Assembly (NCBI GenBank): GCA_964439415.1
Contig: CAYTOJ010000034.1
Coordinates: forward strand, 1-16,490
Length of the DNA stretch: 16,490 nucleotides
Direction of reading: 5' to 3'
Source of the DNA: CAYTOJ01 sp964439415
GTDB lineage: Bacteria; Pseudomonadota; Alphaproteobacteria; Rickettsiales; CAZAGG01
Part shown: piece after piece, positions 7,329 through 14,820 of the stretch
Layout: each line of letters begins with the position of its first letter
How positions within the stretch are numbered: position 1 is the first letter of the stretch
Notes under the pieces: generated by a model
What the model was told of the DNA's origin: nothing
Databases searched by the model: none
Seen by the model: only the letters and a program-made list of their open reading frames with translations
Position numbers and translations under genes: made by a program

Positions 7329-7916
7329 TTGCTTAGAATCACTGGTGGAAAGCATAAGGGCAGGATAGTTCCATCCCCGGTGGGCGCGGGGGTGAGGCCA
7401 ACTCATGCGCGGGCACGGGAGGCTGCTTTTAATCGCCTTATGCATTATGCGCCGATGGGTGGAGCTAACAAAATTGCCGGGGCAAAAGTTCTGGATTTAT
7501 TCTCAGGCAGCGGCATCATGGCTTTTGAAGCTATTTCGCGTGGTGCGGATTCTGCCCTGCTGGTGGATATGAATCCAGGTAATCTGAAGGCATCTACCGC
7601 CTTTGCCAGACAGATTGGCGAGAACGCCAGCATAACCACGCTTTGCTGTGATTGCCTTAAACTGCCCCATGCAACAATGAGCTTTGATATAGTTTTCATG
7701 GATGCACCGTATGGCAAAGGTATGTCACTTCCTGTTCTGCAAAGGTTGCTGGAGGGAAACTGGCTGGCTTCCGGCGCGGCTCTGGCCATTGAATATGGAG
7801 AGAATGATAATGTAATGCTGCATGATAGTCTACAGCCTGGCCTGCGCCAGTTAGATACTAAGAAATATGGCCGTAGCTTCGTTACCTGGCTGGAGTACCA
7901 GTCTGCCGCACCATAG
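7329..7916 (+). CDS. rsmD: 16S rRNA (guanine(966)-N(2))-methyltransferase RsmD
   Basis: RsmD methylates G966 of 16S rRNA using S-adenosylmethionine during 30S assembly. The 195-residue product starts at TTG 7329 with the family opening LRITGGKHKGR, followed by VRPTHARAREAAFN (RPT at 23-25), SAM motif I VLDLFSGSG (54-62), the acidic end of strand beta2 (VDMNP near 79-83), and a motif IV region MDAPYGKG. In the family motif IV is normally DPPY or DPPF; here residue 126 is Ala, giving DAPY at 125-128. The other motifs are intact, so the gene is probably functional. It is divergent from sdhA and upstream of atpG, with 82 bases between. Confidence 0.93.
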   Translation: MLRITGGKHKGRIVPSPVGAGVRPTHARAREAAFNRLMHYAPMGGANKIAGAKVLDLFSGSGIMAFEAISRGADSALLVDMNPGNLKASTAFARQIGENASITTLCCDCLKLPHATMSFDIVFMDAPYGKGMSLPVLQRLLEGNWLASGAALAIEYGENDNVMLHDSLQPGLRQLDTKKYGRSFVTWLEYQSAAP

Positions 7917-7944
7917 CGATCACGGATTTGGAGAGCGGTATTAT

Positions 7945-7971
7945 TTGACATTCAGGGCGTTAAAGTTAAAA
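7945..7971 (+). promoter_or_regulatory. Possible promoter upstream of atpG (perfect -35, weak -10)
   Basis: A perfect TTGACA at 7945-7950 lies 48 bases upstream of the atpG ATG. The best -10 candidate, TTAAAA at 7966-7971, has a 15-base spacer and is poor, so only the -35 is convincing. A separate promoter would make sense because atpG here lacks the usual upstream atpH-atpA genes. Confidence 0.3.
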
Positions 7972-7998
7972 GAATCAGGAAAAGCATGATTTTAAGCA

Positions 7999-8877
7999 AT
8001 GGCATCCCTTAAGGAACTGAGAAACCGTATAAAAAGCGTCAAGGCGACGCAGAAGATCACCAAGGCAATGAAAATGGTGGCGGCATCCAAGCTGCGTCGC
8101 GCCAGGGAGCAGGCGGAAAATTCCCGCCCCTACGCCACTAGTCTGGAGCGTATGCTGCAAACCCTGGCGGGAAATCTGCCAGCAAATTCAGGCCAGAAAC
8201 TGCTGGTAGGCAATGGCCGTGATAATAGCTATTTATTGATTGTTGCATCCGGCGACCGGGGATTATGCGGTGGCTTTAACAGCGGCATCGTAAAACTGGC
8301 GCGGCGCCGGGTTGCTGAGTTGCAGGCGGCTGGAAAGGAAGTTGCGATAATTACCATTGGTCGCAAAGCGGGGGAGCAGGTGCGCACCACCCACAGCAGT
8401 CTGGTGATTGACAGAATTGAGGATTTATCCCGCAAGAAACTGGCGTATGACGATGCAGCGGAAATCGGCGGCAGGGTGTCCAGATTGTTTGATGAAGGGC
8501 GGTTCGATGTGGCGGAGATAATCTACAGCCGCTTTAAATCGGTAATACTGCAATTGCCAACGGTGAAACAGATAATCCCGCTACCTATTGATGTGAAGGA
8601 TAAGCAAAGTGAGGCTCATAAACCAGCTTATCTGTTTGAACCTAATGAGGAGGCGATACTGGCCGACATCCTGCCGAAGAATCTTAACATGCAGGTTTAC
8701 TCAGCATTGCTGGAAAATGCCGCCAGTGAGCAGGGTGCAAGAATGAGCGCTATGGATAACGCAACCCGTAACGCCGGGGAGATGATAAAGAAGGTTTCCC
8801 TGGTGTATAACCGCAACCGTCAGGCAACCATCACCAAGGAACTTATAGAAATTATCTCCGGCGCTGAGGCGGTGTAG
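7999..8877 (+). CDS. atpG: ATP synthase F1 gamma subunit
   Basis: The gamma subunit is the rotating central shaft of F1, coupling the c-ring to the catalytic beta subunits. The 292-residue length is standard. The N-terminal helix SLKELRNRIKSVKATQKITK with AMKMVAASKLRRA and the C-terminal helix (RMSAMDNATRNAGEMI, then YNRNRQATITKELIEI) are the two conserved segments that form the coiled-coil shaft. The middle has the GDRGLCGGFN block. The ATG at 7999 gives the family N-terminus. Normally atpG sits inside atpHAGDC; here rsmD is upstream and an MNT nucleotidyltransferase begins two bases after the stop, so this gene has been separated from its F1 partners. It looks intact, so the alpha, beta, delta and epsilon genes are presumably elsewhere. 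Confidence 0.97.
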   Translation: MASLKELRNRIKSVKATQKITKAMKMVAASKLRRAREQAENSRPYATSLERMLQTLAGNLPANSGQKLLVGNGRDNSYLLIVASGDRGLCGGFNSGIVKLARRRVAELQAAGKEVAIITIGRKAGEQVRTTHSSLVIDRIEDLSRKKLAYDDAAEIGGRVSRLFDEGRFDVAEIIYSRFKSVILQLPTVKQIIPLPIDVKDKQSEAHKPAYLFEPNEEAILADILPKNLNMQVYSALLENAASEQGARMSAMDNATRNAGEMIKKVSLVYNRNRQATITKELIEIISGAEAV

Positions 8878-8879
8878 GT

Positions 8880-9170
8880 ATGACTCTGGATGAACTCATG
8901 GCAACTTATGGACAGCAGATACTGGCTCTTGCCGATCGGTTCGGGGTGGAAAATGTGCGGGTTTTCGGATCGGTAGCGCGTGGCGAAGCTGATGAGGAAA
9001 GTGATATAGATTTGCTGGTAAGCATACGCCCCGGCACTACCCTGCTTGATTTAGGGGGGCTGCTCTGGCGTATGGAGGAATTGCTGAGTGCTAAGGTTGA
9101 TATTGTCTCCGACCGTAGAATTAATCGCCATATGAAAGATGCTATATTATCAGAGGCCAAGCCTATATGA
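8880..9170 (+). CDS. mntA: MNT-domain nucleotidyltransferase, MntA-type antitoxin
   Basis: The 96-residue protein is a minimal nucleotidyltransferase. It has the GSX10DXD signature (Gly30, Ser31, Asp42, Asp44) and a likely third acidic residue, Asp74, in KVDIVSD, so the active site appears complete. In studied HepT/MntA systems the MntA partner AMPylates the HEPN RNase HepT at the tyrosine of its RX4HXY motif and silences it. The gene starts two bases after the atpG stop, and its stop overlaps the next start as ATGA, typical of an MNT-HEPN pair. The partner gene is frameshifted (next entry), so this antitoxin may be left without an active toxin. The fold and motif are clear; the antitoxin role is inferred from the neighbour. 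Confidence 0.88.
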   Translation: MTLDELMATYGQQILALADRFGVENVRVFGSVARGEADEESDIDLLVSIRPGTTLLDLGGLLWRMEELLSAKVDIVSDRRINRHMKDAILSEAKPI

Positions 9171-9504
9171 ACCGCAATCTGACAAGGCTTTATCATATCA
9201 AGGAGTGCATAGATCAGATTGAGTGCTCAACATTAGATGCCCATGATTATAAAACCGAAACTTATATACTGCATAAACTGCAAATTATAGGTGAAGCTGT
9301 ACGGCTTTATCAGATGATATAAAACAACAGCATAATGAAATCAGGTGGACGGACATCATAACCATGCGGAATTACATTGTGCATGAATATTTTGATGTAG
9401 ATGATCAGGTGGTCTGGAGTGCCGTTAAGAAAGATATACCAATTCTAAAAGCTAAAATTATAGAGATAATAACGCAATTAGAAAATGCGGAACATAAAAA
9501 ATGA
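9167..9504 (+). pseudogene. hepT: HEPN-domain toxin HepT, frameshifted
   Basis: The frame starting at ATG 9167 reads MNRNLTRLYHIKECIDQI and on to KLQIIGEAVRLYQMI, stopping at TAA 9320-9322 after 51 residues. A second frame continues the HEPN pattern from TTA at 9307: LSDDIKQQHNEIRW, then TMRNYIVHEYF, down to TGA 9502-9504. Joining them near 9302-9307 needs one missing base (a net -1 shift) and gives a protein of about 112 residues, the normal HepT size. The catalytic RX4HXY motif (Arg at 9367, His at 9382, Tyr at 9388) lies entirely in the second frame, so the product of the first frame has no RNase site. The gene overlaps mntA by ATGA at its start, and its reconstructed end overlaps the gcdH ATG by four bases. 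A sequencing error is an alternative explanation. Confidence 0.85.
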
Positions 9505-10697
9505 CCACAAGCGCATTCAACTGGGAAGACCCGTTCCTGCTGGAAGAGCAACTGAGCGATGAAGAGCGGATGGTGCGTGATGCCGCCCGCGATTATTGCC
9601 GCGATAAGCTGCTCTCCCGTATTTTGAAAAACTTTAGAGAGCATAAATTTGACCGAGATATTCTCTTTGAAATGGGCGAGTTGGGCTTGCTTGGCTCCAC
9701 CATTAACGGCTATGGCTGCGCCGGAATCAATTATGTATCGCAAGGCTTAATCGCCCGTGAAGTGGAATGGGTGGACAGTGGTTACAGATCAGTCTGGAGT
9801 GTGCAATCCAGCCTGGTAATGCACCCTATAAACGAGTTCGGTAGTGAGGATCAGAAAAATAAATACCTGCCACGCCTGGCAAAAGGCGAAATTGTTGGCT
9901 GTTTTGGCCTGACTGAGCCGGATCATGGCTCCGACCCCGGCGGCATGACCACCCGCGCCGATGCCGTGGATGGCGGATATGTTTTAAGTGGTGCAAAAAA
10001 CTGGATTACCAATTCACCAATCGCGGATGTATTTATAATCTGGGCGAAGGTTTTTGACGCTGAGGGCAGAACAGGCGTTAAGGATGGCACAATACGCGGA
10101 TTTATCCTGGAAAAAGGCCAGAAAGGCCTAAGCGCCCCGGCGATTGAGGGTAAGCTTTCCGTCTGCGCCTCCCCCACCGGGATGATAGTAATGGAAAAGG
10201 TAGAATTAGACGCAAGCCAGGAACTTAATGTATCCGGCCTTAAAGGGCCATTTTCCTGCCTGAATAAAGCACGTTACGGCATTGGCTGGGGGGCTATGGG
10301 CGCGGCGGAATTCTGTTTGCAGGCCGGGCAGCGTTATGCTCTGGAGCGTATTCAGTTTGGCAAACCACTGGCGGCCAAACAGATTATTCAGAAAAAACTG
10401 GCAGATAGCATGATGGATATAGCCTTTGGGCTGCAAGCTTGTTTGCGGGTAGGGCGGCTGATGATTGAGGGCAGGGCGGCTCCGGAAATGATTTCAATGA
10501 TCAAGCGTTATTCGGCGGAGAAAGCTCTGGATATTGCCCGCTCTATGCGTGATCTGCATGGCGGCAACGGTGTTTCCGATGAGTACCACGTAATGCGGCA
10601 TGTGATGAACCTGGAATCAGTTAAAACCTATGAAGGCAGTCACGACATCCATACCCTTGCCCTGGGGCGCGCAATTACCGGAACTGCTGCATTTTAG
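9501..10697 (+). CDS. gcdH: Glutaryl-CoA dehydrogenase (acyl-CoA dehydrogenase family)
   Basis: This FAD enzyme converts glutaryl-CoA to crotonyl-CoA and CO2 in lysine and tryptophan breakdown, passing electrons to ETF. The 398 residues follow the GcdH pattern closely: FNWEDPFLLEEQLSDEERM at the start, YRSVWSVQSSLVM, GCFGLTEPDHGSDPGG, KNWITNSPIADVF, RGFILEKGQKGL, ASPTGMIVM, GPFSCLNKARYGIGWG and IQFGKPLAAKQIIQKKLAD, and near the end HGGNGVSDEYHVMRHVMNLE and YEGSHDIH with the catalytic base Glu378. The ATG overlaps the stop of the broken hepT gene by four bases, so translation may once have been coupled. No clear Shine-Dalgarno is seen. No ETF or CoA-transferase gene is nearby. The substrate call is firmer than for a generic acyl-CoA dehydrogenase because the GcdH-specific blocks are present. 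Confidence 0.93.
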   Translation: MTTSAFNWEDPFLLEEQLSDEERMVRDAARDYCRDKLLSRILKNFREHKFDRDILFEMGELGLLGSTINGYGCAGINYVSQGLIAREVEWVDSGYRSVWSVQSSLVMHPINEFGSEDQKNKYLPRLAKGEIVGCFGLTEPDHGSDPGGMTTRADAVDGGYVLSGAKNWITNSPIADVFIIWAKVFDAEGRTGVKDGTIRGFILEKGQKGLSAPAIEGKLSVCASPTGMIVMEKVELDASQELNVSGLKGPFSCLNKARYGIGWGAMGAAEFCLQAGQRYALERIQFGKPLAAKQIIQKKLADSMMDIAFGLQACLRVGRLMIEGRAAPEMISMIKRYSAEKALDIARSMRDLHGGNGVSDEYHVMRHVMNLESVKTYEGSHDIHTLALGRAITGTAAF

Positions 10698-10728
10698 CCC
10701 ACACCTACTGCAAGTTGCAACTATACCT

Positions 10729-10749
10729 ATCGCACTTCAAGAGTGCGAT
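10729..10749 (+). terminator. Hairpin downstream of gcdH
   Basis: ATCGCACT (10729-10736) and AGTGCGAT (10742-10749) form a perfect 8-bp stem with a 5-base loop, 32 bases after the gcdH stop. The position suits a transcript end, but only scattered Ts follow, so it is an imperfect intrinsic terminator or an mRNA-end stabiliser. Confidence 0.5.
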
Positions 10750-10880
10750 TCAGTACTGCCTGTTTATTGATGTGCGTATTATAATCCCAATAGCTTAAAC
10801 TTTAATTACGCTGCGCAGAATATATACGATTTGGCAAAACTTTATTTTAAATCAACTTAATAAATAGGTAACGCGGTTAT

Positions 10881-10900
10881 GCTATTATTTAAATTATAGC
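10881..10900. promoter_or_regulatory. AT-rich 20-bp palindrome before the TPR gene
   Basis: gctattatttaaattatagc is self-complementary at 9 of 10 base pairs, centred on ATTTAAAT, and ends 11 bases before the TTG at 10912. It overlaps a TGC-TATTAT sequence (10880-10888) resembling an extended -10 box, although no good -35 is visible. It could be an operator for a dimeric regulator. Further upstream, a perfect TATAAT at 10780-10785 also lacks a matching -35. Confidence 0.35.
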
Positions 10901-10911
10901 AGGATAACTCA

Positions 10912-12756
10912 TTGGAACAGAAAACAATAAGCGGTCATTCAAATCCGCCGGATACCAGGCAGTCTAAAAACAAATTCCGCGATAGAACCTCCACAATTCT
11001 CTGCGGTGCATTAATTACAGCCTTACCGATTATACTGAGCCTCACCACCCCTGCGCCGGAACCCGTTTCTATACAATCCTCCACTACAATTATCGATGAG
11101 GCATCAGACAAAACTCAAATCACCAGCTACCGTGGTGGTTATCTGGCAGCACGCACTGCCGCCTGGCGCGGTAATTATGAACGCGCTGAGCAGCTTTACC
11201 AGGAACTGATTCCAATCGCAGAACGGGAGGGCGTGGAAAACCGTTATGCTGCAACCGGCGCAATGCGTATGTTGCTAAGAAACGGCAAAATTGATGAAGC
11301 TGTAACCCTGATTGAAAAATACGGGCTGGATAAATACACCGATACCGCCCGCCTCACTCTTGTTTCCTATAATTTCAAACAAGGAAAAATTCTGGAAGCT
11401 TTAGCGGCTAATAATAAAATTTCCAAATCCGGCATTGGCACATTCATAGTGCCGCTGAATAAAGCCTGGCTCATGAGTTCGCAGGGTAATTACGGCTCCG
11501 CTATTAAAACACTGGAGAGCATGGAGAATAACAGAACCACGGAAACACTGGCTTTGTTCCACTGCGCGCTTATCAGCGAACTGATGGGCAGAAATCCGGC
11601 AGCGCTTGAGTATTATAAAAAAGCTTTGCATAATGAAGAAAGCAAATCTCAGCGTATTATGGAGGCTTACGGCGCATTGCTGGAAAAAACAGACCGCTCA
11701 GGGGAGGCTGCAAAACTGTATCACCTGTTTGTGGATGAATCCGGCAACTGGCTGGCTGAAGAATCGCTCAGAAAAATGCGTCAGAACCAGACAGCGCAGG
11801 ATAGCCGCATAACGGCAAGCGCTGGACTGGCTGAGGTTTTAATGAATTTTGCCAGCCTGGTTTACGATGAAGACGCCGCCGAGGATGGCCACATACTCCT
11901 GAACTTATCGCTCTACCTTAACCCAGCCTTTAACAATGCCATGTTCATGAAGGCGCTGTTTTTAGAGTCTGAGAACAATCCCCAGCAGGCCATAGCCGTT
12001 TATGAGGGCATTGGCAAAAACTCCATATTTCATGCCAGGGCGCAGCAGCAGATAGCTGGCATACTGAGCCTGGAAGGCAAGCAGGATGCCGCATTGGCAA
12101 GGCTGAACAGGCTCACCGCGAAACGCCCGGATCATATTGATGCTTATATGCAGAAGGGTGATATTCTGCGGTCTGCCAAAAAATTTACTGCTGCAACCGC
12201 CGAATATACCAAAGCTATTAACATTGCGGAGAATAATCTTAAAAGCCACCAGTGGCGGTTATTCTTCAACCGTGCGATCAGTCTAGAGCAGGAAGGGGAC
12301 ATAAAAGCCAGCGAGGTGGATCTCAATAAAGCCCTTAGCCTGTCACCTGATCAGCCGGAAGTACTGAATTACCTGGCCTATGGCTGGATAGAAAACGGCA
12401 AGAACCTGCGCCTCGCTCTGGAGAAACTGGAGAAAGCCTACGCCCAGAAACCCTATGATGCCAATATATTAGACAGCTACGCCTGGGCATTATTCAAAAA
12501 CGGTTTTTATCATGAGGCTGTGGAGAATCTGGAGAAGGCTTTAAGCCTGTCGCCGCTGGATCCGTTTATTCATGACCACCTGGGCGATGCATACTGGAAA
12601 GCAGGGCGGCCTACCGAGGCGCGCTATCAGTGGAGCAAGGCTCTGCAAACATCTACTGATAAAAAACTGGCTAATAATATAGAGAAGAAGATCAAGCAGG
12701 GGCTGCCCGGCGATATTCTCCCCACGCTTAATGCTAAATCAGTCTCCGCTAATTAA
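10912..12756 (+). CDS. Tetratricopeptide-repeat protein with N-terminal membrane segment
   Basis: The product is 614 residues starting at TTG 10912, with AGGA seven bases upstream. Residues 1-27 are polar and basic, then about 28-47 (STILCGALITALPIILSLTT) form one hydrophobic segment, probably a signal anchor or uncleaved signal that places the rest in the periplasm. From about residue 70 onwards there are repeated TPR helical pairs, for example RGNYERAEQLYQELI, NFKQGKILEALAANN, NGFYHEAVENLEKALSLSP and AGRPTEARYQWSKAL. The C-terminal block LNYLAYGWIENG, ILDSYAWALF and HDHLGDAYWKAG is a recurrent signature of a long TPR family widespread in proteobacteria. TPRs bind partner proteins; the partner and exact role are unknown. 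It converges on the XRE regulator with only eight bases between the stops. Confidence 0.85.
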   Translation: MEQKTISGHSNPPDTRQSKNKFRDRTSTILCGALITALPIILSLTTPAPEPVSIQSSTTIIDEASDKTQITSYRGGYLAARTAAWRGNYERAEQLYQELIPIAEREGVENRYAATGAMRMLLRNGKIDEAVTLIEKYGLDKYTDTARLTLVSYNFKQGKILEALAANNKISKSGIGTFIVPLNKAWLMSSQGNYGSAIKTLESMENNRTTETLALFHCALISELMGRNPAALEYYKKALHNEESKSQRIMEAYGALLEKTDRSGEAAKLYHLFVDESGNWLAEESLRKMRQNQTAQDSRITASAGLAEVLMNFASLVYDEDAAEDGHILLNLSLYLNPAFNNAMFMKALFLESENNPQQAIAVYEGIGKNSIFHARAQQQIAGILSLEGKQDAALARLNRLTAKRPDHIDAYMQKGDILRSAKKFTAATAEYTKAINIAENNLKSHQWRLFFNRAISLEQEGDIKASEVDLNKALSLSPDQPEVLNYLAYGWIENGKNLRLALEKLEKAYAQKPYDANILDSYAWALFKNGFYHEAVENLEKALSLSPLDPFIHDHLGDAYWKAGRPTEARYQWSKALQTSTDKKLANNIEKKIKQGLPGDILPTLNAKSVSAN

Positions 12757-12764
12757 TAAACATC

Positions 12765-13271
12765 TTAGCGTATCGGCTCCAGCTTCTTGTTCTCAGTAGT
12801 TATTTTTCCGGCAGGTTGGTTGCTGGCGCGTTCGGCCTTCACCAGGCAATCTACGGCGGCTATGGCTGCTTCCTTGAAAGCCAGAGTAGTCAGTTCATTG
12901 AACCTGGTATATATCTTCAATGAATACTCATCCATGCCATGTTTTAAATCCTGCGGCAGGTTATCATCACTGAAGCGGTAATCCCCGGCATCTGCTTCAG
13001 CCATGGAATAACTGAAATTGCGGGGAGCCGTATCCTCAAAGAAAAAAGACGCTCTGACATCCAAAGCATGGCTCAGCTCCTGTATGCGCTTATGAGACAC
13101 ATTATCCTTACCGGATTCATACTTTTGTATCTGCTGTGCGCTTACACCAACAAGCTTGCCAAGTTGTGCCTGGGTCAGGCCTTTTCTGGAACGCGCTGCC
13201 TCTATTCTGCGGCCGATTAGGTTATTGTCCCCGATTGAGGCGTTCTTCTCATTTTTAATTATTCTAGGCAA
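12765..13271 (-). CDS. XRE-family helix-turn-helix transcriptional regulator
   Basis: The 168-residue protein has one HTH_3 (Cro/CI-type) domain at about residues 20-78: IGRRIEAARSRKGLTQAQLG, then VSAQQIQKYESGKDNVS as turn and recognition helix, and a conserved LDVRASFFFED end. This matches a common alphaproteobacterial regulator type in which the HTH is followed by a variable tail. The tail (about 80-168) is mostly helical and charged with no recognisable sensor domain. The start is TTG at 13271, with AAGG about 11-12 bases upstream on the minus strand. A TATAAT on the minus strand at 13298-13303 could be its -10 box, though no good -35 is present. Its target is unknown. It may bind its own promoter or the palindromes upstream of the neighbouring genes, but nothing here shows it. 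Confidence 0.85.
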   Translation of the reverse strand: MPRIIKNEKNASIGDNNLIGRRIEAARSRKGLTQAQLGKLVGVSAQQIQKYESGKDNVSHKRIQELSHALDVRASFFFEDTAPRNFSYSMAEADAGDYRFSDDNLPQDLKHGMDEYSLKIYTRFNELTTLAFKEAAIAAVDCLVKAERASNQPAGKITTENKKLEPIR

Positions 13272-13408
13272 TGTAAGTGCAACCTTATTTTTTTATTATT
13301 ATAAACTTATAAACATTCAATCATCAGAATCATTCCGGGGCGCATTAAAACGCTCTGTTTCAGCCTGATAAGGCTGTAGCGTATTGCCGCACTGCGGAAT
13401 GTTCTATT

Positions 13409-13436
13409 TTGACACTAATCTTCTATACAGTTAATT
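13409..13436 (+). promoter_or_regulatory. Candidate promoter for the gltX cluster
   Basis: A perfect TTGACA at 13409-13414 is followed, after 16 bases, by TTAATT at 13431-13436. Initiation would fall near 13443, about 30 bases before the gltX ATG. The -35 is convincing and the -10 is mediocre. Short stems lie just upstream (CAGCC-TGATAA-GGCTG and CCGC-ACT-GCGG) in the 202-base gap between the XRE gene and gltX. Confidence 0.4.
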
Positions 13437-13473
13437 GCTGGATTTTGTATTATTTAAATATTACAATTGATTC

Positions 13474-14820
13474 ATGGTCGTAAAAGTAAGATTCGCTCCC
13501 TCTCCCACTGGGTATCTGCATGTGGGAAACATCCGCACCGCACTGATTAACTGGTTATTCAGCCGCAGCGGCAGCGGCGTGTTTGTGTTGCGGATTGATG
13601 ACACCGATGTGGAGCGTTCAAAGCCGGAATTTGAAACCGCAATAATGCAGGATATGGAATGGCTGGGGCTGTATTGGGCTGAATTTTATCGGCAATCGGA
13701 ACGCGAAAAATTGTACGATTTCGCTAAAAACAGCCTGTTAAAACAGAAGCGGCTTTACCCGTGCTTTGAAACGCAAGATGAGCTTCTGGTAAAAAGAAAG
13801 TTCCAGTTATCCCGTGGTCAACCGCCAATCTATGATCGCGCCGCATTAAAGTTAACTGATGGCGAGATAAAAGCTTTTGAGCAACAGGGGCGCAAACCCC
13901 ATTACCGTTTTCTGTTAAATGATTCCGGCATAATATGGGACGATCTGATTCGTGGTGAGACATCTTTTGCAGCGCGCAATTTAAGCGATCCTATCCTGTT
14001 CAGGGAGGATGGAGTACCCACCTATACATTATCTTCAGTGGTGGACGATGGGGACTTAAACATAACCCATGTTATCCGTGGGGAGGATCATGTTACCAAC
14101 ACAGCCGTGCAGATTCAGCTTTTTGAAGCGCTTTTCAACCGCCCTCCCCCCGCTTATGCTCATCTTGCGTTACTTAAAACCCGCGATGGCGAATTATCCA
14201 AACGTGTCGGCGGTTTTTCTATCAGGGAATTAAAATCATCCGGCATACTGCCTATTGCCATACACTCATATCTCGCACGGCTTGGAACCAGCGATAGCGT
14301 TGAGTTGCAGAGCAGTCTGGAAAAAATAGCGCAGGGTCTGGATTTTGCCCATTTTGGGCGCGCCCCTGCGAATTATGATTTTGATGAACTAAAACGCATT
14401 AACGCCAAGGCTATATCGGGTTTATCGCTGGAGCAGGCCACACAGGCGCTGGCTGCTATGGGGGTGGAGGGCAGCGGCATCACGGAGGATTTATGGCTGG
14501 CGGTGCGGGATAATATTGACAGCCTTGTCGAGGTTAGTGAATGGCGTAGTATCTGCCTGGATGCTATTTCACCACGCATAAGCGACCCGGATTTTCTACA
14601 GCAGGCGGGATCATTACTGCCGGATGGTGAATGGACACAGGACACCTGGAACAAGTGGACAAAATTACTTAAAGAAAAAACCGGGCGTAAGGGGAAAGAA
14701 CTTTTCATGCCACTCAGAAATGCCCTGACCGGCAGGGAAAGCGGGCCGGAGCTTGCGCGCCTGCTGCCTGTAATAGGGCGGGAGAGGGCACTTAAACGCT
14801 TACAGGGAATAACAGCGTAA
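13474..14820 (+). CDS. gltX: Glutamyl-tRNA synthetase
   Basis: GluRS charges tRNA(Glu), and in organisms using GatCAB also tRNA(Gln), with glutamate. The 448-residue product is class I: FAPSPTGYLHVGNIRTAL gives the HIGH-type motif HVGN at 16-19; RIDDTDVERS, THVIRGEDHVTNT and AYAHLALL are further family blocks; and the KMSKS-type motif is ELSKR at 240-244. The LSKR form without K and M is typical of one of the two GltX groups found in alphaproteobacteria, so a second gltX may exist elsewhere. The C-terminal anticodon-binding part has the KLLKEKTGRKGKELFMPLRNALTG block. The ATG has no clear Shine-Dalgarno, but the family N-terminus starts here. The stop TAA shares its last base with the ATG of the next gene (TAATG), indicating coupled translation. 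Confidence 0.96.
   Translation: MVVKVRFAPSPTGYLHVGNIRTALINWLFSRSGSGVFVLRIDDTDVERSKPEFETAIMQDMEWLGLYWAEFYRQSEREKLYDFAKNSLLKQKRLYPCFETQDELLVKRKFQLSRGQPPIYDRAALKLTDGEIKAFEQQGRKPHYRFLLNDSGIIWDDLIRGETSFAARNLSDPILFREDGVPTYTLSSVVDDGDLNITHVIRGEDHVTNTAVQIQLFEALFNRPPPAYAHLALLKTRDGELSKRVGGFSIRELKSSGILPIAIHSYLARLGTSDSVELQSSLEKIAQGLDFAHFGRAPANYDFDELKRINAKAISGLSLEQATQALAAMGVEGSGITEDLWLAVRDNIDSLVEVSEWRSICLDAISPRISDPDFLQQAGSLLPDGEWTQDTWNKWTKLLKEKTGRKGKELFMPLRNALTGRESGPELARLLPVIGRERALKRLQGITA

Noticed and set aside
9302..9322. Programmed ribosomal frameshift in hepT
   Set aside because: No classic slippery heptamer in the zero frame and no clear downstream stimulatory structure; a simple one-base loss is more likely, though reads should decide.
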